64,000 nt of DNA, from contig NZ_JBJMAW010000002.1 of NCBI RefSeq assembly GCF_046600735.1, positions 372,001 to 436,000 of the forward strand. The letters run 5' to 3'. This DNA comes from Novilysobacter_A longmucuonensis. GTDB taxonomy: Bacteria > Pseudomonadota > Gammaproteobacteria > Xanthomonadales > Xanthomonadaceae. Positions 33,697 to 41,070 of the stretch are shown piece after piece. The stretch's first letter is position 1; the number at the start of each line of letters is the position of its first letter. The notes under the pieces are model-generated. The model had not been told where the DNA came from and did no database searches. It saw only the letters and a program-made list of their open reading frames with translations. A program made the position numbers and the translations under genes.

Positions 33697-33838
33697 TGTG
33701 GAACTCCTGCAGATAAAAGCGGTGGATCGCCGGTGCCTGTACGGTGGGGCGCGCAGCGGTGAAGGCTAGAATGTCGGCCCGCACCGCGCCGGAAGATCGC
33801 AACGCGAGCGGAACCGCAGCCAGGCAGATCAGTCGCGC

Positions 33839-34870
33839 ATGATACCCGCAGCCCCCATTGCCACGCAGCACGCTCCGGCGCAGCACGCCCCTGTACAGCC
33901 GCGCTGGCAGCAATTGTGGCGGGACGCCGTGCGCGACCCGCGCGAGTTGCTGGCGCTGCTGGGCTTGGGCCAGGTCGCGATGGGGATATCCGATGCCGCC
34001 GCCGCGCAGTTCCCGCTACGGGTGCCCCGCGGGTTCGTCGCGCGCATGCGCCGCAGCGATCCGGCCGACCCGCTACTGCGACAAGTGCTGCCGCTGGACG
34101 ACGAACTGCGTCCGATCCCGGGTTTCAGCCTGGACGCGGTCGGCGACAGCGCCGCCAAGGCCGCCGACGGAGTGATCCGCAAGTACCACGGCCGCGCGCT
34201 GCTGGTGAGCACCGGCAGCTGCGCGGTGCATTGCCGCTACTGTTTCCGGCGTCACTTCCCGTATGCCGAGGAAAGCGCCGCGGCGGCCGGCTGGCGCGGC
34301 GCGATCGACCTGATCGGCGCCGATGCGAGCATCGAGGAGGTGATCCTGTCCGGCGGCGACCCCTGGTCCCTGGCGACGGCCAAGCTGGCCGAGCTGACCG
34401 ATGCACTGGCGGCGGTGCCGCATCTGAAGCGGCTGCGCATCCATACCCGGCTGCCGGTGGTGCTGCCCGAGCGCATCGACCGGGCGCTGCTGGACTGGCT
34501 GGCGCATCTGCCGTGGCCGGTCACCGTGGTGCTGCACGCCAATCACGCGGCCGAATTCGACGCATCGGTCGATGCCGCCCTGGCGCAGCTGCGCGCCGCG
34601 GGGGCCACCCTGCTCAACCAGGCCGTGCTGCTGGCGGGCGTCAACGACTCGGTCGATGCGCTGGCCGCGCTCAGCGAGCGCGGCTTCGAGGCCGGGGTGC
34701 TGCCCTACTACCTGCATCAGCTCGATCGCGTGCAGGGCGCCGCGCATTTCGAGGTACCCGATGAGCAGGCCCGGCGCCTGCACGCCGGGTTGGCCGCGCG
34801 CCTGTCGGGCTATCTGGTGCCGAAACTGGTGCGCGAGGTCGCCGGCGACAGCGGCAAGCGTCCGCTGTGA
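33839..34870 (+). CDS. epmB: EF-P beta-lysylation protein EpmB
   Basis: Radical-SAM, PLP-dependent lysine 2,3-aminomutase-like enzyme that makes (R)-beta-lysine for EF-P. The product is 343 residues. The iron-sulfur motif is SCAVHCRYCFRRHFPY (CxxxCxxC). SGGDPWSLA and LRIHTRLPVVLP are family segments, and the PLP lysine is expected in the C-terminal LVPKLVREVAG. N-terminus MIPAAPIATQHAPAQHAP is low complexity. EpmA, the ligase that attaches beta-lysine, is not in the window. Confidence 0.94.
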   Translation: MIPAAPIATQHAPAQHAPVQPRWQQLWRDAVRDPRELLALLGLGQVAMGISDAAAAQFPLRVPRGFVARMRRSDPADPLLRQVLPLDDELRPIPGFSLDAVGDSAAKAADGVIRKYHGRALLVSTGSCAVHCRYCFRRHFPYAEESAAAAGWRGAIDLIGADASIEEVILSGGDPWSLATAKLAELTDALAAVPHLKRLRIHTRLPVVLPERIDRALLDWLAHLPWPVTVVLHANHAAEFDASVDAALAQLRAAGATLLNQAVLLAGVNDSVDALAALSERGFEAGVLPYYLHQLDRVQGAAHFEVPDEQARRLHAGLAARLSGYLVPKLVREVAGDSGKRPL

Positions 34871-35010
34871 AACCGCTGCGGCCGGCGTTGGAGAACCGCT
34901 GAAAAGCTGACGCAGACCTCTGCCGTGCGTGGCGCTTGTCGCAAGTCGCCAGACGCCGCATGGACGAACAGCGCCGCTTCGTGTCATAACCCCGGCCACG
35001 GGAGGTGGCC

Positions 35011-37089
35011 ATGCAATTCGGCAAAGACAAGGTGCTGCGGCTGATGATCGTCGACGACAGCGTCGAGGCGGCGGAAGCCATCGTCAGCGGCCTGCGCAAC
35101 CACGGCATCGCCGTGCGTCCGACGCGCCCGGAAAGCGAGGACGCGCTGGCCGAGCAGCTCGGCCAGCAGCCGCCGGACCTGGTGCTGGTCGCGCACGACG
35201 CCACCACGGTGCCGCTGGCCCAGGTCATGGCGCGCATCGATGCCAGCGGCAAGGACCTGCCGGTGCTGCTGCTGCATGACAGCATCGACGATGCCCGCCT
35301 GCTGCAGGCCCAGGAGCTGGGCGCGCGCGGGGTGCTGCTGCGTGCCCACATGGAGCACCTGCACGACGCGATCCGTGCCGAATGGACCGACCTGGAGGCC
35401 CGCCGTGCGCTGCGCCGGCTGGAGAGCCAGGTGCGCGAGACCGAGCGCCGCTGCGACGCATTGATCGAGTCCTCGCGCGACCCGATCGCCTACGTCCACG
35501 AAGGCATGCACATCCGCGCCAATCCTGCTTACCTGGAGATGTTCGGGTTCGATTCGTTCGAGGACATCGAGGGCATGTCGCTGCTCGACCTGGTGTCACC
35601 GCAGCATGTCGACGGCTTCAAGCGGCTGCTCAAGCAGATGTCCAAGGGCGAGCCGGTGGCGCCGCGCCACGAACTGGAGGCGCGCAAGCTCGACGGCCAC
35701 ACCTTTCCGGCCTTCATGGAATTCACCGGCGCCAGCTACGAGGGCGAGGCCTGCCAGCAGGTGGTGCTGCGTCGCCAGGAGTACGACCCGGACCTGGAGC
35801 GCGAGGTCGAGGAGCTGCGTCAGCGCGACCAGGTGACCGGCCTGCTCAACCGCGCGACCTTCCTGCGCGCGCTCGAGGACACCGTCGCCGATGCCGCGCA
35901 GAACGCCACTCATCACGCGCTGCTGCTGATGGAGCCGGACCACTACCTGCGCCTGCTGCAGGACATCGGCCTGGACGCCGGCGACGAGCTGATCGCGGCA
36001 TTCGCCGAGCGCCTGCGCAGCGTGCTCTCACCCGAGGATGTCGCCGCGCGCTTCGGTGAGCACCAGTTCGCGGTGCTGCGGCGCGCCAGCGACCACAGCG
36101 GAACCGCGGCGCTGGCGGAGGCGGTGCGCGCAGCGTTCGCCGACGGCGTGCTCGAGGTCGGCGAACGCTCGCTGAACGCCACCGTCAGCATCGGCGGCGT
36201 GCAGATCGGCCAGAAGATCGCCAGCGTCAGCGCGGTGCTGGCCAAGGCCAGCCAGGGCGTGCAGTCCACCATCGGTGTCGGCGGCAACCGCACCGAGCTG
36301 TTCGACCCCGGTGCGGTCGACCGGGCCGAGGAGGAGCGCGTGCAGGCCTGGGTGGCACGTATCCGCGACGCGCTCGACGGCGACCGTTTCGTCATGCACT
36401 ACCAGCCGCTGATCAGCCTGCACGGTGAACCCGGCGAGATGTACGAAGGCTACCTGCGCATGGAGGGCGACCCCGGCGAGTTGGTGCAGCCGTTGACATT
36501 CCTGCAGATCGCCGCGGAGCACGGCCTGCTGTGGGAGATCGACCGCTGGGTGGTCGGCCGCGCGATAGCGGTGATCGGCGAGCGCCTGCGCAAGGGCTCG
36601 CGTACCGCGCTGATGGTGAAGATCACCGAGGTCTCGCTGCAGGACGAGAGCATGGTCCAGCACATCATCGAGCAACTGGCCCAGCACGGCGCCGAAGGCA
36701 GCCTGCTGATCCTGCAACTGCCCGAGTCCAAGGTGTTCACCAACCTGCGCGCGGCGCAGGCCTTCCAGCAGGCGGTGTCGAAGCTGGGGGTGCGGGTGGG
36801 TCTGGAGCAGTTCGGCAGCGGGCTGAACTCGTTCCAGCTGCTGACCCACTTCGACGCGTCGTTCCTGAAGATGGACCGCGCTTTCATGGAGGACCTCGGC
36901 AGCAACGCCGAGCACCAGAAGCGCCTGCGCGAGACCGCCGACAAGGCGCGCCAGTCCGGCAAGCAGACCATCGCCGAGTACGTGCAGGACGCGGGCAGCA
37001 TGTCGGTGCTGTTCAGCGCCGGAATCGACTACGCGCAGGGCAACTTCCTGGCCGGCGCGGGTTTGGAAATGGACTACGACTTCCAGTAG
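35011..37089 (+). CDS. fimX: FimX-like regulator with degenerate GGDEF and EAL domains
   Basis: Type IV pilus/twitching regulator of the FimX (Filp) type. The product is 692 residues, as in P. aeruginosa FimX (691). Layout: receiver-like domain (about 8-120, IVDDS but no normal phospho-acceptor in LVLVAHD), PAS (about 145-255), degenerate GGDEF (about 270-425, loop FGEHQF instead of GGDEF), EAL-like (about 435-690, YEGYL instead of EAL, EQFGSG instead of DDFGTG). Such a protein is expected to bind c-di-GMP without cutting it. GGGAGG five bases before the ATG at 35011 sets the start. The TAG stop is part of a family C repeat. Symbol is by similarity. Confidence 0.85.
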   Translation: MQFGKDKVLRLMIVDDSVEAAEAIVSGLRNHGIAVRPTRPESEDALAEQLGQQPPDLVLVAHDATTVPLAQVMARIDASGKDLPVLLLHDSIDDARLLQAQELGARGVLLRAHMEHLHDAIRAEWTDLEARRALRRLESQVRETERRCDALIESSRDPIAYVHEGMHIRANPAYLEMFGFDSFEDIEGMSLLDLVSPQHVDGFKRLLKQMSKGEPVAPRHELEARKLDGHTFPAFMEFTGASYEGEACQQVVLRRQEYDPDLEREVEELRQRDQVTGLLNRATFLRALEDTVADAAQNATHHALLLMEPDHYLRLLQDIGLDAGDELIAAFAERLRSVLSPEDVAARFGEHQFAVLRRASDHSGTAALAEAVRAAFADGVLEVGERSLNATVSIGGVQIGQKIASVSAVLAKASQGVQSTIGVGGNRTELFDPGAVDRAEEERVQAWVARIRDALDGDRFVMHYQPLISLHGEPGEMYEGYLRMEGDPGELVQPLTFLQIAAEHGLLWEIDRWVVGRAIAVIGERLRKGSRTALMVKITEVSLQDESMVQHIIEQLAQHGAEGSLLILQLPESKVFTNLRAAQAFQQAVSKLGVRVGLEQFGSGLNSFQLLTHFDASFLKMDRAFMEDLGSNAEHQKRLRETADKARQSGKQTIAEYVQDAGSMSVLFSAGIDYAQGNFLAGAGLEMDYDFQ

Positions 37090-37237
37090 TGCCGAGCTTG
37101 CTCGGCAATCGCCATCCCGGGACCGGACTCGGGACTCGGGACTCGGGACTCGGGACTCGGGACTCGGGAAAGGCCAACTCTCTGGCATGGCGGGTCGCCC
37201 GTCACGCCGGGCGGCAGCCGAGCAAGCTCGGCTCTAC
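37086..37237. repeat. Family C palindromic repeats flanking a heptamer tract
   Basis: GTAGTGCCGAGCTTGCTCGG at the left (its TAG ends fimX) and the inverted CAGCCGAGCAAGCTCGGCTC at the right, with the heptamer tract between. Confidence 0.85.
37118..37169. repeat. Heptamer tandem repeat GGGACTC
   Basis: About six uninterrupted copies between the two family C repeats downstream of fimX. Likely to vary in copy number. Confidence 0.9.
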
Positions 37238-37260
37238 TTCCAGATCGCGGCCTCGCCACG

Positions 37261-37285
37261 AAAACCCGCCGGGCTGGCGGGTTTC
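37261..37285. terminator. Bidirectional terminator between fimX and htpX
   Basis: AAACCCGCC and GGCGGGTTT pair around a five-base loop, with A and T runs on both sides. The genes converge here. Confidence 0.75.
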
Positions 37286-37310
37286 TTGTATCCGGCGATA
37301 ACCAAAGCGG

Positions 37311-38207
37311 TCAACCCAGCATCGCGCCGCGCACCGGCTGTGCTGGCGCGTCGCGCAGCGCCTGGATGCGTTCCTCCAGCGGCGGGTGGCTCATCAGCAG
37401 GCGCTTGAGGCCGTGCGCGACGCCGCCGCTGATGCCGAATGCGGCGATCTGCTTGGGCAGGGTGCTTTCGCCGTAGGTGCGCGACAGGCGCTGCAAGGCG
37501 GACACCATCTTGTCGCGGCCGGCCAGATTGGCGGCGCCCGCGTCGGCGCGGAACTCGCGATGCCGCGAAAACCACATCGCGATCATGCTCGCGAACAGTC
37601 CAAAGATCATGTCGAGCACGAACACGATCACGAAATAGCCGATGCCCGGCGCGCCATCTCGGCCGCCGTTGAGGTAGCCGTCGATGACCCGGCCGACCAC
37701 GCGCGCCAGCACGATCACGAAGGTGTTGAGCACGCCCTGGATCAGCGCCATCGTCACCATGTCGCCGTTGGCGACGTGGCTCACTTCGTGCGCGAGCACC
37801 GCTTCGGCCTCGTCGCGGCTCATCAAGCGCAGCAGGCCGGTCGACACCGCCACCAGCGAGTTGTTGCGGCTCGGGCCGGTAGCGAACGCATTGATCTCCG
37901 GCGCATCGAAGATCGCCACCTCCGGCATCGCGATCCCGGCGGCCTGCGCCTGGCGCCGCACGGTGGACACCAGCCATTGCTCGGCCTCGTTGCGCGGCTG
38001 CTCGATCACCTGGGCACCGGTACCGCGTTTGGCCATCCACTTGGACAGCATCAACGAGATGAACGACCCTCCGAAGCCGAACAGCGCCGCCATCACCAGC
38101 AACCCGGCATTGGTCCCCGGGTTCAGCCCGAATACCGCCATGACGATGCTGACCAGCGCCAGCACGGCCAGGTTGGTCGCAAGAAAAAGCCCCACTCGCT
38201 TGAACAT
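37311..38207 (-). CDS. htpX: Membrane zinc protease HtpX
   Basis: M48 metalloprotease of the inner membrane that cuts damaged membrane proteins. The product is 298 residues. Two N-terminal membrane segments (about 5-25, 33-55), FATGPSRNNSLVAVSTGLL, zinc motif HEVSH (140-144), two more membrane segments (about 150-215), and EFRADAG with the third ligand glutamate. ATG at 38207 with AGGA eight bases before. A heat-shock type promoter lies just upstream, fitting the known stress role. Divergent from gluQ. Confidence 0.96.
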   Translation of the reverse strand: MFKRVGLFLATNLAVLALVSIVMAVFGLNPGTNAGLLVMAALFGFGGSFISLMLSKWMAKRGTGAQVIEQPRNEAEQWLVSTVRRQAQAAGIAMPEVAIFDAPEINAFATGPSRNNSLVAVSTGLLRLMSRDEAEAVLAHEVSHVANGDMVTMALIQGVLNTFVIVLARVVGRVIDGYLNGGRDGAPGIGYFVIVFVLDMIFGLFASMIAMWFSRHREFRADAGAANLAGRDKMVSALQRLSRTYGESTLPKQIAAFGISGGVAHGLKRLLMSHPPLEERIQALRDAPAQPVRGAMLG

Positions 38208-38247
38208 GTTGAAATTCCTGGCCGCGCACCCCGCGCGGCTGGCGGAA

Positions 38248-38276
38248 AAATGTGGCAGGCTCGGCGCGATTTCAAG
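38248..38276 (-). promoter_or_regulatory. Probable sigma-32 heat-shock promoter of htpX
   Basis: On the minus strand CTTGAAA (38276-38270, a perfect -35), 14 bases, CCACATTT (38255-38248, seven of eight to CCCCATNT). The transcript would start near 38240, about 33 bases before the ATG. Confidence 0.7.
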
Positions 38277-38323
38277 CGACTTCGCATGAACCGAAGCTAT
38301 CCAACGGCGGGCCGGGCCTTGGC

Positions 38324-39262
38324 GTGACACGTCTCCCCGACGCCCCGGCCACGCGCACCTGTCGTGGCCGCTTCGCCCCCTCGCCCACCGGCGACCTGCA
38401 TGCCGGCTCGCTGCTGGCCGCGTTCGGCAGCTGGCTGTTGGCGCGTGCGGCCGGCGGTGAATGGCTGCTGCGGGTCGAGGACCTGGATCCGCCGCGCGAA
38501 GTGCCCGGCGCAGCCGACCGGCAACTGGCTGCGCTCGCCGCCTTCGGCCTGCACGGCGACGGACCGGTGCTGCGCCAGAGCACCCGCGGCGAGGTCTACC
38601 AGGCCGCGCTCGATCGGCTGCTCGCCCAGGGCCGCGCGTTCGCCTGCCATTGCAGCCGCCGCGAGCTGGCCGCCGCCGGCGGAATCCATCGCGCCTGCGT
38701 CGCGAGCGCCCGACGCCCGACCCCGGCGATCCGTCTGCGCGTTCCTGCCGACGCCTGCGTGACCTTCGACGATGCCGTGCAGGGCACGCAGCGCCAGGAC
38801 GTCGCGGCAGCGGTCGGCGATTTCGTGCTCAGGCGCGCCGACGGTTGCTGGGCCTACCAGCTGGCGGTGGTAGTCGACGATGCCGCCCAGGGCATCAGCG
38901 ATGTCGTTCGCGGGGCCGACCTGCTCGACTCGACCCCAAGACAGATCCTGCTGCAGCGTGCGCTGGACCTGCCGACGCCGCGCTACACGCACCTGCCGCT
39001 GGTGCTGGACACGCACGGCCACAAGCTGTCCAAGTCCGATGCCGCGCAGGCCATCGACCCCGACGACCCGCTGCCGGCATTGCGCGCGGCCTGGCGTGCG
39101 CTCGGCCAGTCGCCGGCCGCCCTGGAGGGTGCGGCCGACGTGCCGGCGGTGCTGCTGGCGGCCCGTCGCGCCTTCGTTCCGGGCCGCATCCCACGCGGCG
39201 ACCCCGCCAGAACCGCAGCGATCGCCGCGCCGCACAACGGACATTTCACGATTGCACAATAG
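38324..39262 (+). CDS. gluQ: Glutamyl-Q tRNA(Asp) synthetase
   Basis: Truncated GluRS-like enzyme that attaches glutamate to queuosine in tRNA-Asp. The product is 312 residues. GRFAPSPTGDLHAGSLLAA holds the HIGH-like site. VEDLDPPREVPGAA, ACHCSRREL (zinc-type cysteines) and HKLSKSDAA (KMSKS-like) are visible, and no anticodon-binding domain follows. GTG at 38324 puts the catalytic start at the usual distance. The C-terminus (GHFTIAQ) runs slightly long. Stop is 44 bases before phbB. Confidence 0.92.
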   Translation: MTRLPDAPATRTCRGRFAPSPTGDLHAGSLLAAFGSWLLARAAGGEWLLRVEDLDPPREVPGAADRQLAALAAFGLHGDGPVLRQSTRGEVYQAALDRLLAQGRAFACHCSRRELAAAGGIHRACVASARRPTPAIRLRVPADACVTFDDAVQGTQRQDVAAAVGDFVLRRADGCWAYQLAVVVDDAAQGISDVVRGADLLDSTPRQILLQRALDLPTPRYTHLPLVLDTHGHKLSKSDAAQAIDPDDPLPALRAAWRALGQSPAALEGAADVPAVLLAARRAFVPGRIPRGDPARTAAIAAPHNGHFTIAQ

Positions 39263-39306
39263 AGTGTGTCTACAAGCCGCACCGCAGCGGCCACGGAGAG
39301 GACAGC

Positions 39307-40047
39307 ATGCAATCACGGGTGGCATTGGTTACCGGCGGTACCGGCGGCATCGGCACTTCGATCGTCAGGCAACTGGCCGGGATGGGCCACAAGGTCGCGA
39401 CCAACTTCCGCGACGAGGCGCGCGGCCGTGCCTGGCAGACAAACATGCGCGACCAGGGCCTCGAGGTCGCGCTCGCCCAGGGCGACGTGTCATCCCCGGA
39501 ACAGGCCGAGGCGCTGGTGCGCGAGGTCGAGCGCCAGCTCGGCCCGGTCGAGATCCTGATCAACAACGCCGGCATCACCCGCGACTCGACCTTCCACAAG
39601 ATGAGCGCGCAGCAGTGGAACGAGGTGATCTGCACCAACCTCAACTCGTGCTTCAACGTCACCCGCCCGGTGATCGAGGGCATGCGCACGCGCAAGTGGG
39701 GGCGGATCGTGCAGATCAGCTCGATCAACGGCCAGAAAGGCCAGTACGGCCAAGCCAACTACGCCGCGGCCAAGGCCGGCATGCACGGCTTCACGATTTC
39801 GCTGGCGCAGGAGAACGCGAAGTTCGGCATTACCGTCAACACGGTCTCGCCGGGCTACATCGGCACCGACATGGTGATGGCGGTGCCGGAGGACGTGCGC
39901 GAGAAGATCATCGCGCAGATCCCGACCGGACGCCTCGGCACCCCGGAGGAAATCGCCTATGCGGTGGGCTTCTTCATCCCCGATCAGGCCGGCTGGATCA
40001 CCGGCGCCAACCTGTCGGCCAACGGCGGCCAGTACATGGGTTGGTGA
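39307..40047 (+). CDS. phbB: Acetoacetyl-CoA reductase
   Basis: NADPH-dependent SDR enzyme producing (R)-3-hydroxybutyryl-CoA for polyhydroxybutyrate. The product is 246 residues. TGGTGGIG cofactor loop, NNAGITRDSTFHKM, catalytic Ser in QISSINGQKGQYGQ, and YAAAK. SPGYIGTDMVMAVPEDV and the C-terminus GANLSANGGQYMGW are characteristic of PhbB rather than FabG. GGAGAGGA precedes the ATG. phaR follows after a repeat pair. The polymerase genes (phaC/E) are not in the window. Confidence 0.93.
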   Translation: MQSRVALVTGGTGGIGTSIVRQLAGMGHKVATNFRDEARGRAWQTNMRDQGLEVALAQGDVSSPEQAEALVREVERQLGPVEILINNAGITRDSTFHKMSAQQWNEVICTNLNSCFNVTRPVIEGMRTRKWGRIVQISSINGQKGQYGQANYAAAKAGMHGFTISLAQENAKFGITVNTVSPGYIGTDMVMAVPEDVREKIIAQIPTGRLGTPEEIAYAVGFFIPDQAGWITGANLSANGGQYMGW

Positions 40048-40071
40048 CGCCGGTCGCCTTCGCAGGCGCCT

Positions 40072-40145
40072 GTGGGAGCGGCTTCAGCCGCGATCGGATG
40101 CCACCGATTCGAACGATCGGGGATCGCGGCTGAAGCCGCTCCTAC
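40072..40145. repeat. Palindromic repeat pair, family A
   Basis: Inverted GTGGGAGCGGCTTCAGCC and GTAGGAGCGGCTTCAGCC hairpins between phbB and phaR. Confidence 0.9.
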
Positions 40146-40231
40146 AGAGGAGACGGACTGCGCGCCCAAGTTGCACCGGTCGGTCCCCTGGGCCATGCTG
40201 CGAAGCATCACGGATTACGGGCCCGCGCTCC

Positions 40232-40720
40232 ATGGCAGCACGCCGCGTCATCAAGAAATATCCGAACCGGCGTCTGTACGACACCGAGATCTCCAGCTAC
40301 ATCACGATCGAGGACGTGCGGCAGTTGATCGTCGATGGCGAGGAGTTCGAAGTGCGCGATGCGCGCTCCGGCGAAGACCTGACCCGGCAGGTACTGCTGC
40401 AGATCATCGCCGAGCACGAACAGGACGGCGAACCGGTGCTGTCGACCCAATTGCTGAGCCAGATCATCCGCTTCTACGGCGACTCCCTGCAGGGTTTCAT
40501 GGGCAGCTACCTGGAGCGCTCGATGCAGGTGTTCCTCGACCAGCAGCACCAGTTCCGCAACCAGATCGGCGGCGCGCTCGGCCAGACCCCGTGGGCGATG
40601 ATGAACCAGCTCACCGAGCGCAACATGGCGATGTGGAAGGAACTCCAGCAGAACCTCGCCGGCAGCGTCGGGCAGACACCCGCCTCGGGCAAGGGCAAAC
40701 CCGACAAACGCGAGCGTTAG
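40232..40720 (+). CDS. phaR: Polyhydroxyalkanoate synthesis repressor PhaR
   Basis: DNA-binding regulator that senses PHB and controls phasin and related genes. The product is 162 residues. N-terminal PHB/PHA accumulation domain VIKKYPNRRLYDTEISSY..IEDVRQLIVDGEEF (about 5-65), then QIIRFYGDSLQGFMGSYLERS, then a glutamine-rich helix and a basic tail. ATG at 40232. Fits with phbB as neighbour. A 350-base stretch without a gene follows. Confidence 0.92.
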   Translation: MAARRVIKKYPNRRLYDTEISSYITIEDVRQLIVDGEEFEVRDARSGEDLTRQVLLQIIAEHEQDGEPVLSTQLLSQIIRFYGDSLQGFMGSYLERSMQVFLDQQHQFRNQIGGALGQTPWAMMNQLTERNMAMWKELQQNLAGSVGQTPASGKGKPDKRER

Positions 40721-41070
40721 GGCGCGCCGATCGCTCCGCGAAGGGACGCAAAGCAAGCAAAGCTCCTACACGCCTTCAGCGCTTGTGCTTCGACAAGGAG
40801 AGGGGCCGAGAGCCCCAGCGCTAATGCCGTGCCCTTCTCCCGCGAGCGGGAGAAGGTGCCCGAAAGGCGGATGAGGGCGCGCGACAACACAACGGCACGC
40901 GCAGGTTGGCCGCCCCATGCGATGCGACCGCGGCAGATGTCGCAAGCCGGTCCCGATCGCGCCCATGGGGCGCTCCCACACGAGCGGTCCGGTGGGCCGT
41001 GGCAGAACTTTTCCGCCCCGCTCTCTTTTGCGCCTTTCGCGTCCTTTGCGGACCCATAATCTCCGAACCC
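40721..41070. repeat. Gene-free stretch with dispersed repeats
   Basis: No credible gene. CCTTCTCCCGCGAGCGGGAG (hairpin 40833-40857) continues to GGTGCCCGAAAGGCGGATGAGGG (to 40877), a repeat widespread in proteobacterial genomes. Near 40970-40980 CCCATGGGGCGCTCCCAC recalls another dispersed element. Both lie between convergent genes. Confidence 0.65.

Noticed and set aside
34930..34960. A GG..GC pair before fimX that might be a sigma-54 promoter
   Set aside because: In TGGCGCTTGTCGCAAG the GG and GC are not ten bases apart, so the spacing rule fails.
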